Notes under the pieces: generated by a model
What the model saw: only the letters and a program-made list of their open reading frames with translations
The model's database searches: none
Told to the model about the DNA's origin: nothing
Program-made: the position numbers and the translations under genes
Source of the DNA: Clostridia bacterium
GTDB lineage: Bacteria; Bacillota; Clostridia; Christensenellales; Aristaeellaceae
DNA length: 52,161 nucleotides
Reading direction: 5' to 3'
NCBI GenBank assembly: GCA_017936765.1
Contig: JAGBEX010000041.1
Coordinates: 1-52,161 of the forward strand
Part shown: piece after piece, positions 1 to 7,438 of the stretch
How the letters are laid out: each line of letters starts with the position of its first letter
How positions within the stretch are numbered: position 1 is the stretch's first letter

Positions 1-19
1 GCCCACATAGCTCACCATT

Positions 20-134
20 TCCGGTGGCAATGACGAAGGGGTCCCACCTGTTCCCATCCCGAACACAGAAGTTAAGCCCTTCAGTGCCGAAAGTACTTGG
101 CTGGACACGGCCCGGGAGGATAGGTCGCTGCCGG
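20..134 (+). rRNA. rrf: 5S ribosomal RNA
   Basis: The stretch has the conserved 5S core (for example CCCATCCCGAACACAGAAG at about 53-71). Its ends pair: the first nine bases, TCCGGTGGC, pair with the last nine, GCTGCCGGA, allowing two G-U pairs, which closes helix I and sets both ends. The length of about 115 nt is normal. It is probably the last gene of an rRNA operon whose 16S and 23S lie before the window. A terminator follows directly. Confidence 0.95.
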
Positions 135-145
135 ATTCCATTTCA

Positions 146-178
146 GAAGCATCTCACTTTGAGGTGCTTCTTTTTTTG
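146..178 (+). terminator. Rho-independent terminator of the rRNA operon
   Basis: An 11-base stem, GAAGCATCTCA with TGAGGTGCTTC, encloses a three-base loop and is followed by a run of T. It lies 12 bases after the 5S gene. Confidence 0.9.
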
Positions 179-207
179 TTGCATATGGTAACTGATAATG
201 GTAGAAT
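179..207 (+). promoter_or_regulatory. sigma-A promoter for the Dabb/NTPase genes
   Basis: TTGCAT at 179-184 and TAGAAT at 202-207 are separated by 17 bases. It lies just past the rRNA terminator and 28 bases before the first start codon. Confidence 0.6.
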
Positions 208-235
208 GGGGAAAAAGAGAAGTGGAGGGTTCGAT

Positions 236-526
236 ATGATCCGTCACATTTGTATGTTCACGCTGCGGGATGAGGGCAAAGAGCAGCACATCAGCGAATT
301 TATGGCGAGGGCGGAGTCGCTGCGGGCAATTGGTGAGATCAGGCGGCTGGAGGTGGTGCGCAACGATCTGCGTACGCCTGCCACCAACTATGATGTGGCG
401 TTGATTGCTGATTTCGACACGGTGGACGACCTGAATGCTTATCAGAAGTCGCCGGTGCATCTGGCCTTTGGTGAGTTTGTGTATACCGTTCGCAAGGAGC
501 GGGCGTGCATTGACTACGAGCTGTGA
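236..526 (+). CDS. Dabb (stress-responsive A/B barrel) domain protein
   Basis: This is a 96-residue single-domain protein. It opens with MIRHICMFTLRD and continues with the alternating strands and helices of the Dabb dimeric alpha/beta-barrel family (for example VALIADFDTVDDLNAYQKSP). Members are small cytoplasmic dimers of mostly unknown biochemical role; a few are cyclases or stress proteins. The start at 236 was chosen because GGAGGG lies nine bases upstream and homology begins there; the 24 upstream in-frame codons derive from the rRNA terminator and promoter. The next gene starts 12 bases after its stop, so the two are probably co-transcribed. Family is confident, function is not. Confidence 0.85.
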   Translation: MIRHICMFTLRDEGKEQHISEFMARAESLRAIGEIRRLEVVRNDLRTPATNYDVALIADFDTVDDLNAYQKSPVHLAFGEFVYTVRKERACIDYEL

Positions 527-538
527 GAGGTACGGGCG

Positions 539-850
539 ATGATCCACAACAAGCTGGTGCGTGACCGCATTCCGGAGATCATTGAGGCGTCCGACAGGAA
601 GTGTGAGTGGGAGGTTCTTTCGGACGAAGAATACCTGGCGCGGCTGGATGAGAAGCTGCAGGAGGAGCTGGCGGAATACCTGGCGGACAAGTCCCTGGAG
701 GAGCTGGCCGACCTGCTGGAGGTGCTGATGGCGGTAGCCGAGGCGCGGGGATCCATGGCGGAAGTGGAAGCCATTCGGGTGGCGAAGAAAGCCAAACGCG
801 GTGGGTTTGAGAAGCGTATCTTGCTGAAATCCACGGACGACGGCCAGTGA
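539..850 (+). CDS. MazG/PRA-PH-like nucleoside triphosphate pyrophosphohydrolase
   Basis: This 103-residue all-alpha protein begins MIHNKLVRDRIPEII, the hallmark of a small pyrophosphohydrolase family often labelled phosphoribosyl-ATP pyrophosphohydrolase. The helical core carries the acidic metal-binding pattern EELAEYL...LEELADLLEVL (residues about 42-65). The likely role is hydrolysis of non-canonical or damaged NTPs in the cytoplasm. True HisE activity is less likely because this branch differs from HisE, although hisH, hisF and hisC lie nearby. It follows the Dabb gene by 12 bases. A new promoter lies downstream, so it is probably not part of the his transcript. Confidence 0.8.
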   Translation: MIHNKLVRDRIPEIIEASDRKCEWEVLSDEEYLARLDEKLQEELAEYLADKSLEELADLLEVLMAVAEARGSMAEVEAIRVAKKAKRGGFEKRILLKSTDDGQ

Positions 851-886
851 AAACAACTTTAGTACAATAAATCGCTGGTTCATTTC

Positions 887-915
887 TTGACACAGGGAAG
901 CGGATGCTTCATAAT
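887..915 (+). promoter_or_regulatory. sigma-A promoter for the amidohydrolase-hisHFC operon
   Basis: TTGACA at 887-892 and CATAAT at 910-915 have a 17-base spacer. The predicted transcript begins near 922 and carries a leader of about 70 bases containing the hairpin at 927-957. Confidence 0.75.
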
Positions 916-926
916 AGATTCGTATT

Positions 927-957
927 GAAGAGGCAGGTTTTGCGTTCCTGCCTCTTT
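927..957 (+). promoter_or_regulatory. Leader hairpin, possible attenuator
   Basis: AAGAGGCAGG at 928-937 pairs with CCTGCCTCTT at 947-956 across a nine-base loop, inside the predicted leader. Only three T follow, so it would be a weak terminator. It could be a transcript-stabilising stem or an attenuator. No upstream reading frame rich in His codons was found. Confidence 0.45.
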
Positions 958-990
958 CCAAATTTGATGGCGGTCAACGGAGGGAACCGT

Positions 991-1791
991 ATGACGATTA
1001 TCGATACACACGCCCACATTTATCCGGACAAGATCGCGCTGCGGGCGTCGCAATCCATTGCAGATTTTTATGAGATGCCCGTGGTGCTGGACGGCACGGT
1101 GGGTACGCTGCTGCAAAAGGGCGTGGAGGCTGGCGTGACGCGGCACCTGGTGCATTCGGTGGCTGTGACCTGGGAGCGGGCCGCGTCCATCAACGATTTT
1201 ATCGCCGCTGCGGTGGCGCAGTATCCGGATAAGTTTGTGGGCTTTGGCGCCATGCATCCCGATCACCCGGAGATGGAGAAGGAGCTGGATCGCATTCTGG
1301 CGCTGGGGCTGAAGGGTGTGAAGCTGCACCCGGATTTCCAGAAATTTATGCTGGACGATCCGGCGGCGCTGCGGCTGTTTGAGGCCATGGCGGAGCGCGG
1401 ACTGCCGCTGCTGGTACACACGGGGGATCATCGCTATCCCTACAGCACGCCGGAGCGCATGGCGCGGGCGCTGGATCATGTGCCGCGGCTGAAGGCCATT
1501 TGTGCGCACCTGGGCGGCTGGTCGGTGTGGAGCGATGCGTGGAAAATGCTGGCGGGTCGGGAAACTGTGTATGTGGACACCTGCTCCAGCCTGTATGCGC
1601 TGACACCTGAGGAAGCGGTGAAAATCATCCACCGCTACGGCGCGGACAAGGTGCTGTTTGGCACGGACTACCCCATGTGGGACACGGCAGAGGAACTGGC
1701 GCGGTTCATGGCGCTGCCGCTGACGGAGGAAGAGCAGGAGATGATCCTGCACAAGAATTTTGAACGGCTGATGGGGGAGGACAAGGCATGA
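991..1791 (+). CDS. Amidohydrolase 2 family metal-dependent hydrolase
   Basis: This 266-residue TIM-barrel protein shows the Amidohydrolase_2 signature: IDTHAHIYP near the N-terminus (HxH metal ligands), GVKLHPDFQ in the middle, LLVHTGDH around residue 150, the ICAHLGG histidine, and GTDYPMW near residue 230 (catalytic Asp). Relatives are decarboxylases or hydrolases of small carboxylates; the substrate cannot be read here. The start at 991 follows GGAGGG with good spacing and is where homology begins. Its stop overlaps the hisH start by four bases, so it is translationally coupled to the histidine genes, an association worth noting since no his role is known for this family. Confidence 0.85.
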   Translation: MTIIDTHAHIYPDKIALRASQSIADFYEMPVVLDGTVGTLLQKGVEAGVTRHLVHSVAVTWERAASINDFIAAAVAQYPDKFVGFGAMHPDHPEMEKELDRILALGLKGVKLHPDFQKFMLDDPAALRLFEAMAERGLPLLVHTGDHRYPYSTPERMARALDHVPRLKAICAHLGGWSVWSDAWKMLAGRETVYVDTCSSLYALTPEEAVKIIHRYGADKVLFGTDYPMWDTAEELARFMALPLTEEEQEMILHKNFERLMGEDKA

Positions 1792-2402
1792 TCGCCATTA
1801 TCGACTATGGTATGGGTAATCTGCGCAGCGTGCAGAAGGCCTTTGAATTCCTGGGATTTGAGGCACAGATCACCGACGATCCGGCGGCCATTGCGGCGGC
1901 GGATCATGTGGTGCTGCCCGGCGTGGGTGCCTTTTGCGATGCCATGGCCAAGCTGCGAGAGACCGGGCTGGACAGGGCGGTGATCGATACGGCGAAGAGC
2001 GGCAAGCCCCTGCTGGGCATTTGCCTGGGGATGCAGATGCTGTTTGACCATAGCCAGGAGAATGGCTTCTATGATGGCCTTGGGCTGCTGCCGGGTACCA
2101 TTACGAAGTTTGAGGACAGGGGACTGAAGATTCCCCACATGGGGTGGAACACGCTGACCACTCGGGAATGCCCCCTGTTTGACAAGGGGGACGATCCCTG
2201 CGTGTATTTTGTGCATTCCTACTGCATGGCCGAGGTGAGCGACGACTTCACCGCCGCCACCTGCGATTATGGCCAGACCTTCACCGCTGCGGTGTGCCGG
2301 GGCAATGTGATGGCCACCCAGTTCCATCCGGAAAAGAGTGGCGAGGCGGGCCTGAATATGCTGCGGCGCTTTGCTGAATGGAAGGGGGCGGAAGTATGCT
2401 GA
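1788..2402 (+). CDS. hisH: Imidazole glycerol phosphate synthase, glutamine amidotransferase subunit
   Basis: HisH hydrolyses glutamine and passes ammonia to HisF in histidine synthesis, linked to purine biosynthesis through AICAR. At 204 residues it has standard length. The class I amidotransferase triad is visible: Cys79 in GICLGMQM, and His180 and Glu182 in QFHPEKS. The N-terminal [15 protein letters not shown] is typical. The start overlaps the previous stop (ATGA), and the stop overlaps the start of hisF by seven bases, so HisH and HisF are made in coupled fashion as expected for a 1:1 complex. Confidence 0.97.
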   Translation: MIAIIDYGMGNLRSVQKAFEFLGFEAQITDDPAAIAAADHVVLPGVGAFCDAMAKLRETGLDRAVIDTAKSGKPLLGICLGMQMLFDHSQENGFYDGLGLLPGTITKFEDRGLKIPHMGWNTLTTRECPLFDKGDDPCVYFVHSYCMAEVSDDFTAATCDYGQTFTAAVCRGNVMATQFHPEKSGEAGLNMLRRFAEWKGAEVC

Positions 2403-3157
2403 CCAAGCGCATCATTCCCTGCCTGGACATCCGGGACGGCCGGGTGGTGAAGGGCATCAATTTTGTGGATATCCGCGACGCGGGCGACCCGGTGGAAGCC
2501 GCTGTGCGCTACAACCAGGCCGGTGCGGACGAGCTGGTGCTGCTGGACATCAACGCCTCTCATGAGAAGCGCGGCACCATGCTGGACGTGGTGAGCCGGG
2601 TGGCCGAGCAGGTGTTCATCCCCTTCACGGTGGGCGGCGGCATTGCGGAGATCGAGCAGATCCGGCAGATTTTGCTGCGGGGCGCGGACAAGGTGAGCAT
2701 CAACAGCCCGGCGGTGCGCAACCCGGATTTCATCACCGAGGCGGCGATGCGTTTCGGTAGTCAATGCATCGTGCTGGCCATGGACGTGAAAAAGCGGGAG
2801 CATGGCGGCTGGGATGTGTATGTCAACGGCGGCCGCGTGAACACCGGCAAGGACGCCCTGGAGTGGGCGGTGGAAGGCGTGAAGCGCGGCGCGGGCGAGA
2901 TCCTGCTCACCAGCATGGACACCGACGGCGTGGGCGAGGGCTTTGCCCTGGACGTGACCCGTGCCATTGCGGATGCGGTGCCGGTGCCTGTTATCGCCAG
3001 CGGCGGTGCGGGCAAGCTGGAGCATTTCCGTGATGCGCTGACCATTGGCGGCGCGGATGCTGCCCTGGCGGCCACGCTGTTCCACTTCGGCATTATGAAG
3101 ATCAGCGACCTGAAGGACTACCTGGCACAGGAAGGCGTGCCGGTGAGGAGAGTGTGA
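2396..3157 (+). CDS. hisF: Imidazole glycerol phosphate synthase, cyclase subunit
   Basis: HisF converts PRFAR plus ammonia into imidazole glycerol phosphate and AICAR. The 253-residue (beta/alpha)8 barrel has the two catalytic aspartates in the usual places, Asp11 in CLDIRDG and Asp130 in LAMDVKK, and the phosphate-binding loops TVGGGI and IASGGAG. The start at 2396 ([11 protein letters not shown]) matches the family. It overlaps hisH, and its stop lies two bases before the hisC start. hisA, hisG, hisB, hisD and hisI are absent from the window, so the rest of the pathway must be elsewhere. Confidence 0.97.
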   Translation: MLTKRIIPCLDIRDGRVVKGINFVDIRDAGDPVEAAVRYNQAGADELVLLDINASHEKRGTMLDVVSRVAEQVFIPFTVGGGIAEIEQIRQILLRGADKVSINSPAVRNPDFITEAAMRFGSQCIVLAMDVKKREHGGWDVYVNGGRVNTGKDALEWAVEGVKRGAGEILLTSMDTDGVGEGFALDVTRAIADAVPVPVIASGGAGKLEHFRDALTIGGADAALAATLFHFGIMKISDLKDYLAQEGVPVRRV

Positions 3158-3159
3158 GC

Positions 3160-4215
3160 ATGGCTTACGAAAGTGATCTGGCGCTGCGGCTGGTGCCCTA
3201 CACCGCCGGCGAGCAGCCCAAGGATCGGCAGTTTATCAAGCTGAATACCAACGAGAATCCCTATCCGCCGTCCCCCAAGGTGGCGGAGGCCATCGAAGGG
3301 TTGTGCGACAGCCTGCGCCTGTACCCGGACATGGAGGCCACCCAGCTGCGGGAGGCCATCGCCCAGGTGAACGGCGTGGAGCCGGAGATGGTGTTCTGCG
3401 GCAATGGCTCCGATGAAGTGCTGGCTTTTGCCTTTGCGGCCTTCTTTGCCGGAAAGCGGCTGTTGACCCCGGATGTGACCTACTCCTTCTACCCGGTGTA
3501 TGCCAATCTGTTTGGCGTGGAGCATGAGGCGGTGCCGCTGAAGGCGGACTTTACCGTGGATGTGGAGGGGATGATGCAGGGCTGCCCCATGGCGCTGGCC
3601 AATCCCAACGCGCCCACGGGCATCGAGCTGCCCCAGAGCGAGATTCGCCGCATGGCGCAGCACGCAAGGGACAACGGCGCTGTGCTGCTGGTGGACGAGG
3701 CCTATGCCGCCTTCGCCCAGGAGACGGCGGTGCCGCTTTTGAAGGAATTCGACAATGTACTGATCGTGCGCACCTTCTCCAAGAGCCATGCGCTGGCGGG
3801 TATGCGCGTGGGCTATGCCATGGGCAGCCAGCGGCTTATTGACGCGCTGCGGCGCATCCGGGACAGCTTCAACAGCTACCCGCTGGATCGGCTTGCCCAG
3901 GCGGCGGCCACGGCCTCCATGCTGGATGTGGACTACACCGCCAAGACCGTTGCGCTGGTGGTGGCCGCCCGTGACCGCGCCTTTGCCCGCTTGCAAGAAT
4001 CCGGCATTGAGGTGCTGAAGAGCGCCACCAACTTCCTCTTTGTGAAGGCTGGCGAGGATGCCGCCCCGGTGCAGAAGGCGCTGCGGGAGGAGGGCATTCT
4101 GGTGCGGCACTTTGGCTCCCCGCGGCTGAAAAGCTGGCTGCGGGTGACCATCGGCACCACGGAGGACATGGAAAAGGTGACCGATGCGCTGATACGGCAT
4201 ATCAAGGGAGAATAA
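3160..4215 (+). CDS. hisC: Histidinol-phosphate aminotransferase
   Basis: This PLP-dependent fold-type I aminotransferase interconverts imidazole acetol phosphate and histidinol phosphate. The 351-residue protein has FIKLNTNENPYPPSP at the N-terminus, CGNGSDEVL for cofactor phosphate binding, LVDEAYAAF for the PLP-ring aspartate, and the Schiff-base Lys208 in RTFSKSHALAGMRVGY. ATG at 3160 was chosen over the in-frame GTG at 3154 because the ribosome site (GAGGAGA, 3144-3150) is well spaced only for the ATG. It is the last gene of the operon and a terminator follows. Confidence 0.95.
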   Translation: MAYESDLALRLVPYTAGEQPKDRQFIKLNTNENPYPPSPKVAEAIEGLCDSLRLYPDMEATQLREAIAQVNGVEPEMVFCGNGSDEVLAFAFAAFFAGKRLLTPDVTYSFYPVYANLFGVEHEAVPLKADFTVDVEGMMQGCPMALANPNAPTGIELPQSEIRRMAQHARDNGAVLLVDEAYAAFAQETAVPLLKEFDNVLIVRTFSKSHALAGMRVGYAMGSQRLIDALRRIRDSFNSYPLDRLAQAAATASMLDVDYTAKTVALVVAARDRAFARLQESGIEVLKSATNFLFVKAGEDAAPVQKALREEGILVRHFGSPRLKSWLRVTIGTTEDMEKVTDALIRHIKGE

Positions 4216-4243
4216 AAGAGGCGGCTTATAAGCCGCTTCTTTT
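4214..4243. terminator. Bidirectional terminator between hisC and the minus-strand pyrophosphohydrolase gene
   Basis: GAGGCGGCTT pairs with AAGCCGCTTC, with A-rich and T-rich flanks on the two sides, so it can stop transcription from either direction. It sits between two converging genes. Confidence 0.85.
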
Positions 4244-4571
4244 ATTCTGCGCTTCGGTGGATGGACCTCTCCGCCGAGAACCCCTCCGGGTATCTGGCCT
4301 TCAGCTTGTCGATGTTGCGCTGGCAGACTTCTTCCAGGGAGACATCCAGGGCGAAGGCGGTCTCGGCCAGGTACCAGGCTACGTCGCCCAGCTCCTTGAT
4401 GAGATGCTCGCGGTCAAGCTCGTGACCCTGGGCCAGGTGGCGCTTCACGATGTCGATGGCCTCGCCGCTTTCGCCGCAAAGCCCCATGACGCCGTTGATC
4501 AGCACGTCCTTCTTGTTCAGGGCGGGGTTCAGGGTGGTGAGGGCAAGCTGCTGGTATTCGTTGAGGGTCAT
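4242..4571 (-). CDS. MazG-like nucleotide pyrophosphohydrolase
   Basis: This 109-residue protein of the all-alpha NTP pyrophosphatase superfamily has the metal-binding pattern CGESGEAIDIVK (about residues 33-44) followed by KELGDVAWYL (about 60-69), i.e. the ExxE...ExxD arrangement. It is expected to hydrolyse NTPs, probably non-canonical ones, to NMP and pyrophosphate. The start at 4571 has AAGGAGG seven bases upstream. It lies 50 bases downstream of tadA on the same strand and is probably co-transcribed with it. Confidence 0.85.
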   Translation of the reverse strand: MTLNEYQQLALTTLNPALNKKDVLINGVMGLCGESGEAIDIVKRHLAQGHELDREHLIKELGDVAWYLAETAFALDVSLEEVCQRNIDKLKARYPEGFSAERSIHRSAE

Positions 4572-4621
4572 GGTACGCCTCCTTGATGATTTCGCAAAAA
4601 TTTGATATGATAGAGGGGGAG

Positions 4622-5065
4622 TCATTCCCGGCGACTGCGGAAGAAACTCTGCAAAAGTGCGCGGCATTCGGCTTCCATCACGCCGCCCTGCCAGCGGGTC
4701 ACGCCGTGGAGGTGGGGATCGCCGGGAAGGTCGTACACGGAGCCGCAGCAGCCCTGACGCTCGTCTGCTGCGCCGAAGATGCATTGCCCCAGCTGGCTCA
4801 TCACCATGGCGCCGGCGCACATGGGACAGGGTTCCAGGGTGACGTAAAGGGTGCAGTTCCGCAAACGCCAGTCGCCTAAGAGGCGCGCACCCTCCCGCAG
4901 GCAGATAAGCTCTGCATGGGCGGTGGGGTCGTGGGTGGCCTCGCGCTGGTTGTGGGCGGCGCAAATGAGGGTATCGCCCTGCACCAGCACCGCACCCACG
5001 GGGATCTCGCCCGCGGCGGCGGCAAGCTCTGCCTGCTGAAGGGCCAGGGACATCCATTCATTCAT
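4622..5065 (-). CDS. tadA: tRNA-specific adenosine deaminase
   Basis: TadA deaminates A34 to inosine in tRNA-Arg(ACG). The 147-residue protein has the cytidine-deaminase fold zinc site: His50 and Glu52 in TAHAE, and Cys80 and Cys83 in EPCPMC. GEIPVGAVLV precedes them as in E. coli TadA. The start at 5065 (MNEWMSLAL) has AAAGGAG upstream and discards 16 unlikely N-terminal residues. A promoter (5085-5113) precedes it. Confidence 0.95.
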   Translation of the reverse strand: MNEWMSLALQQAELAAAAGEIPVGAVLVQGDTLICAAHNQREATHDPTAHAELICLREGARLLGDWRLRNCTLYVTLEPCPMCAGAMVMSQLGQCIFGAADERQGCCGSVYDLPGDPHLHGVTRWQGGVMEAECRALLQSFFRSRRE

Positions 5066-5084
5066 ACGATCAACTCCTTTCGCC

Positions 5085-5113
5085 ATTGTATCACAGATGG
5101 CGCGGGCTTTCAA
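5085..5113 (-). promoter_or_regulatory. sigma-A promoter for tadA
   Basis: Reading the minus strand, TTGAAA (5113-5108) and TACAAT (5090-5085) are spaced by 17 bases. The leader to the tadA start is about 13 bases. Confidence 0.65.
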
Positions 5114-5128
5114 GGAAAGGAGAAAGCG

Positions 5129-6277
5129 ATGAAACGGAGGCTATTGACGGTGCTGTTGTCCTGTGCATTGCTGACCTCCTGTGCCGCAGCGGAGCAGGGG
5201 AGCCTGACGCTGATCGCCCTGAACGTGGGCAAGGGCGACTGCCTGCTGCTGGGCAGCGGGGAGACGCTGTATCTCATCGACGCCGGCCTGCGGGAGAACT
5301 GGGGCATGGTATCCAATGCGCTGCACCAGATGGGCGTGACGCGGCTGGATGGGGTGATCATCACCCACACGGACGGCGACCACGCAGGCGGCGCATGGCC
5401 GCTGGCTATGTCCGGCCTGGAGATCGGCGGCTGGTACGCACCGAAGTATTACACTGACGTGAAGGACAGCAAGCATCCTGTGGCGCTGGCCGCTGAACTG
5501 CGGGGCGAGAGCGTGAACTGGCTGGAGGCGGGCGACAGTCTGCCCCTGGCTGGCGGCAAGCTGACGGTGATCGGTCCCCGGAGCCTGAACAAGGACGCGG
5601 AGAACTGCAACTCCCTTGTGCTGCTGGCCGAGGGTGGCGGCGGACGGATGCTGCTGACCGGGGACATGGAATTCCCGGAGGAAGAAGAATTGCTGGGTGC
5701 TGGGGTGATCCCGCCCTGCAATGTGCTGAAGGTGGGCAACCATGGCGAGGAGGACGCTACCTCCGAGACGCTGTTGCGGCAGGTGAAGCCGCAGGTGGCC
5801 ATCATATCCACCAACACGGTGGCCGAGCCGGATACGCCCTCCGACAGAGTGATGAAGCTGCTGGGGCAGCAGGGTGCGGCTATCTATCAGACCCAGAATG
5901 CCCCGGTGGGGGTGATGGTGACGCTGACGGGCGGTGAGGCAAAGGTGAGCAACCTTTCCAGCGGCGAGCTGCCTGTCCGCTGCCAGACCGTGCAGCTGAC
6001 GGACAAGAGCGCCAAGCGGGACAGCATCAGTCTGATGAACCATGGCGCGGAGGCGGTGGACATCAGCGGGTGGTACATCCTTTCGGACAGGGGCGGCGAA
6101 ATGTTTGTGTTTGCAAACAGGACGCTGCAGCCGGGGGAGAAGATCACCATCAGCAGCCAGTCCAGCGATGAAAAGGGTGACTTGACCTGGCCGGAGAAGA
6201 AGGTCTGGCACAAGTCAAAGAGTGACAAGGCCTGCCTTTATGATGCATACGGCAGGCTGATCGACGAAAAAGAGTAA
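5129..6277 (+). CDS. Metallo-beta-lactamase fold lipoprotein with C-terminal lamin-tail (LTD) domain
   Basis: This 382-residue protein begins with a lipoprotein signal (hydrophobic stretch, then LTSC at about 15-18), so it is probably anchored outside the membrane. Residues about 25-270 form a metallo-beta-lactamase domain of the ComEC-C-terminal type: LNVGKGDCLLL, IDAG, then the metal motif HTDGDH at 80-85 and a later LLTGD. Residues about 285-375 resemble a lamin-tail domain (ISGWYILSD...LQPGEKITI). ComEC-like hydrolases act on DNA or phosphodiesters; an extracellular nuclease is plausible but unproven. AAGGAG lies upstream of the start. The next gene starts 12 bases downstream. Confidence 0.85.
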   Translation: MKRRLLTVLLSCALLTSCAAAEQGSLTLIALNVGKGDCLLLGSGETLYLIDAGLRENWGMVSNALHQMGVTRLDGVIITHTDGDHAGGAWPLAMSGLEIGGWYAPKYYTDVKDSKHPVALAAELRGESVNWLEAGDSLPLAGGKLTVIGPRSLNKDAENCNSLVLLAEGGGGRMLLTGDMEFPEEEELLGAGVIPPCNVLKVGNHGEEDATSETLLRQVKPQVAIISTNTVAEPDTPSDRVMKLLGQQGAAIYQTQNAPVGVMVTLTGGEAKVSNLSSGELPVRCQTVQLTDKSAKRDSISLMNHGAEAVDISGWYILSDRGGEMFVFANRTLQPGEKITISSQSSDEKGDLTWPEKKVWHKSKSDKACLYDAYGRLIDEKE

Positions 6278-6289
6278 AGGAGAATGATT

Positions 6290-6697
6290 ATGCGTATTGC
6301 CGTTACTTATGAAAACGGACAGATCTTCCAGCACTTTGGCCACACGGCACAGTTCAAGCTCTACATGGTGGAGGGCGGTGCGGTGGCCTCCAGCGTGGTG
6401 CTTAGCACCAACGGCAGCGGCCACAGCGCCCTGGCGGGCTTCCTGGTGAGCCACCAGGTGGATGCGCTGATCTGCGGCGGCATTGGCGGTGGCGCACAGG
6501 CCGCGCTGGCTGCTGCGGGCATCCAGCTCTATGCTGGCGTCCAGGGCGATGCCGACGCCGCGGTGAACGCCCTGCTGGCAGGCGAACTGGCCTTCAACAC
6601 CGGCGCCACCTGCGACCACCACCACGACCACGGCGAAGACCACACCTGCGGCGAACACGGCTGCGGTGAACACACCTGCGGCGGGCATTGCCACTAA
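6290..6697 (+). CDS. NifX/NifB C-terminal-like (dinitrogenase Fe-Mo cofactor family) protein with His/Cys-rich tail
   Basis: The first ~105 of 135 residues match the NifX-like fold (MRIAVTYENGQIFQHFGH, later ALICGGIGGGAQAALAAAGI). Small stand-alone members occur in many anaerobes without nitrogenase and are thought to carry Fe-S or metal clusters. The last ~30 residues form an unusual tail of alternating His and Cys (CDHHHDHGEDHTCGEHGC and more), a likely metal store or delivery segment. ATG at 6290 was preferred to the ATG at 6284 because AAGGAG ends at 6282. It lies 12 bases after the MBL gene, so the two are likely co-transcribed. Confidence 0.85.
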   Translation: MRIAVTYENGQIFQHFGHTAQFKLYMVEGGAVASSVVLSTNGSGHSALAGFLVSHQVDALICGGIGGGAQAALAAAGIQLYAGVQGDADAAVNALLAGELAFNTGATCDHHHDHGEDHTCGEHGCGEHTCGGHCH

Positions 6698-6706
6698 GCA
6701 ACGCAA

Positions 6707-6756
6707 CCCCTCAGTCAGCCGACGAGCGGCTGACAGCTCCCCTATCAAGGGGAGCC
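6707..6756 (+). repeat. CCCTCAGTCAGCC-type two-hairpin repeat, copy 1
   Basis: CCCCTCAGTCAGCC opens the element. The first hairpin is CAGCCG/CGGCTG, the second GCTCCCCT/AGGGGAGC with an ATCA loop. An inverted copy with altered but still paired stems lies at 18786-18831. Elements of this shape are widespread in gut Clostridia. Confidence 0.75.
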
Positions 6757-6806
6757 ATAACCTGCAGTCCATCTAACTTAGCCGTCCGCAAGGACTCTCA
6801 TCGTGT

Positions 6807-6983
6807 AACCCGGCTTTGCCGGGTTCGCGGGGTGTTTTCCGCTCCATGAGGTCAGGCTTTAGCCTGACTAACGCAGCCCATTGCTTGCAATGGGCAAGTG
6901 TAGCCAACGCCGGGCTTGCCCCGGTGATGGCCGAAACAGAAAACATTCCTTACGCGAAGGAGCGGCCGTGGGCTTTAGCCCAC
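6807..6983 (-). repeat. Array of five short hairpins; contains copy 1 of the GGCTACACTT element
   Basis: The hairpins are AACCCGGC/GCCGGGTT, GTCAGGCT/AGCCTGAC (6851-6868), CCCATTGC/GCAATGGG (6877-6894), CCGGG/CCCGG (6910-6924) and GTGGGC/GCCCAC (6968-6983). Read on the minus strand, 6932-6846 matches 48361-48442 in order, linkers and loops (TGGCTACACTT, CGTTAGTC, GCAAG), while the stems differ with preserved pairing. Confidence 0.75.
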
Positions 6984-7002
6984 AGCGACGTAGCGCCAAA
7001 AC

Positions 7003-7036
7003 TCAAAAAGATGGCTTCTTCAGAAGCCATCTTTTT
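7003..7036. terminator. Terminator of rnpB (palindromic, bidirectional)
   Basis: AAAAAGATGGCTTCT (7005-7019) is complementary to AGAAGCCATCTTTTT (7022-7036). On the minus strand it ends in a T run directly after the rnpB 3' end. Confidence 0.9.
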
Positions 7037-7040
7037 GAAT

Positions 7041-7387
7041 GCGCGAGTGTGTCCATAAGCCGAGTTCTGTATTGGACGATCATCTATCCAGGCCTGACGT
7101 TACCGCGCAGGCTCAAGCGATTGCGAAGGCGCGACGGGCCGCCGCATATGCCTCCATACCATCTTGCATCAGGTGGGGTTTACATCACGGTCAAGTCGCC
7201 AAGCCGTGGGTGAGCTCTTACCTCGCCTTTCCACCATCGCCGGCAGCAAAAGCTGCTTAGGCAGTATCTCTCTGTTGCACTCTCCTTGGAGTCGCCTCCA
7301 CCGGCCGTTAGCCGGCACCCTGCCCTGTGATGCTCGGACTTTCCTCATGCCCCCGAAGGGACCCGCGATCGTCTGGGCACCTCGCAC
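7041..7387 (-). ncRNA. rnpB: RNase P RNA (bacterial class A)
   Basis: Read on the minus strand, the sequence has the invariant GAGGAAAGTCCGAGC near the 5' end, GGTAAGAGCTCACCCACGG in the middle, and ACAGAACTCGGCTTA at the 3' end. The ends pair as helix P1: GTGCGAG (7387-7381) with CTCGCGC (7047-7041). The length of 347 nt is normal. The 5' end lies at the distance expected from the promoter at 7395-7423, and a terminator follows the 3' end. The RNA is the catalytic part of RNase P, which matures tRNA 5' ends. Confidence 0.97.
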
Positions 7388-7394
7388 GGGTGAA

Positions 7395-7423
7395 ATGATA
7401 CCGCGAAGGAGCGAATTTGTCAA
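7395..7423 (-). promoter_or_regulatory. sigma-A promoter for rnpB
   Basis: On the minus strand, TTGACA (7423-7418) and TATCAT (7400-7395) have a 17-base spacer. The predicted start near 7388 agrees with the P1-defined 5' end of rnpB. Confidence 0.85.
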
Positions 7424-7438
7424 GCGGGTGGGTTGTGA

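Larger units (their letters stand above)
6698..7002. other. Intergenic region made of hairpin repeats
   Basis: No gene is seen between the NifX-like gene and the rnpB terminator. The stretch holds a CCCTCAGTCAGCC-type two-hairpin repeat (6707-6756) and then an array of five hairpins with TTT, TT or CTTGC loops (6807-6983), described separately. Open frames here have no ribosome sites and follow the palindromes. Confidence 0.7.

Noticed and set aside
1..19. Possible 3' end of a tRNA (CTCACCA) before the 5S gene
   Set aside because: Only the last few bases would be present and no T-arm can be confirmed. It may simply be 23S-5S spacer.
904..990. N-terminal extension of the amidohydrolase to the ATG at 904
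   Set aside because: The ATG at 904 lies inside the promoter, upstream of the predicted transcription start, and the extension crosses the leader hairpin. The start at 991 has GGAGGG.
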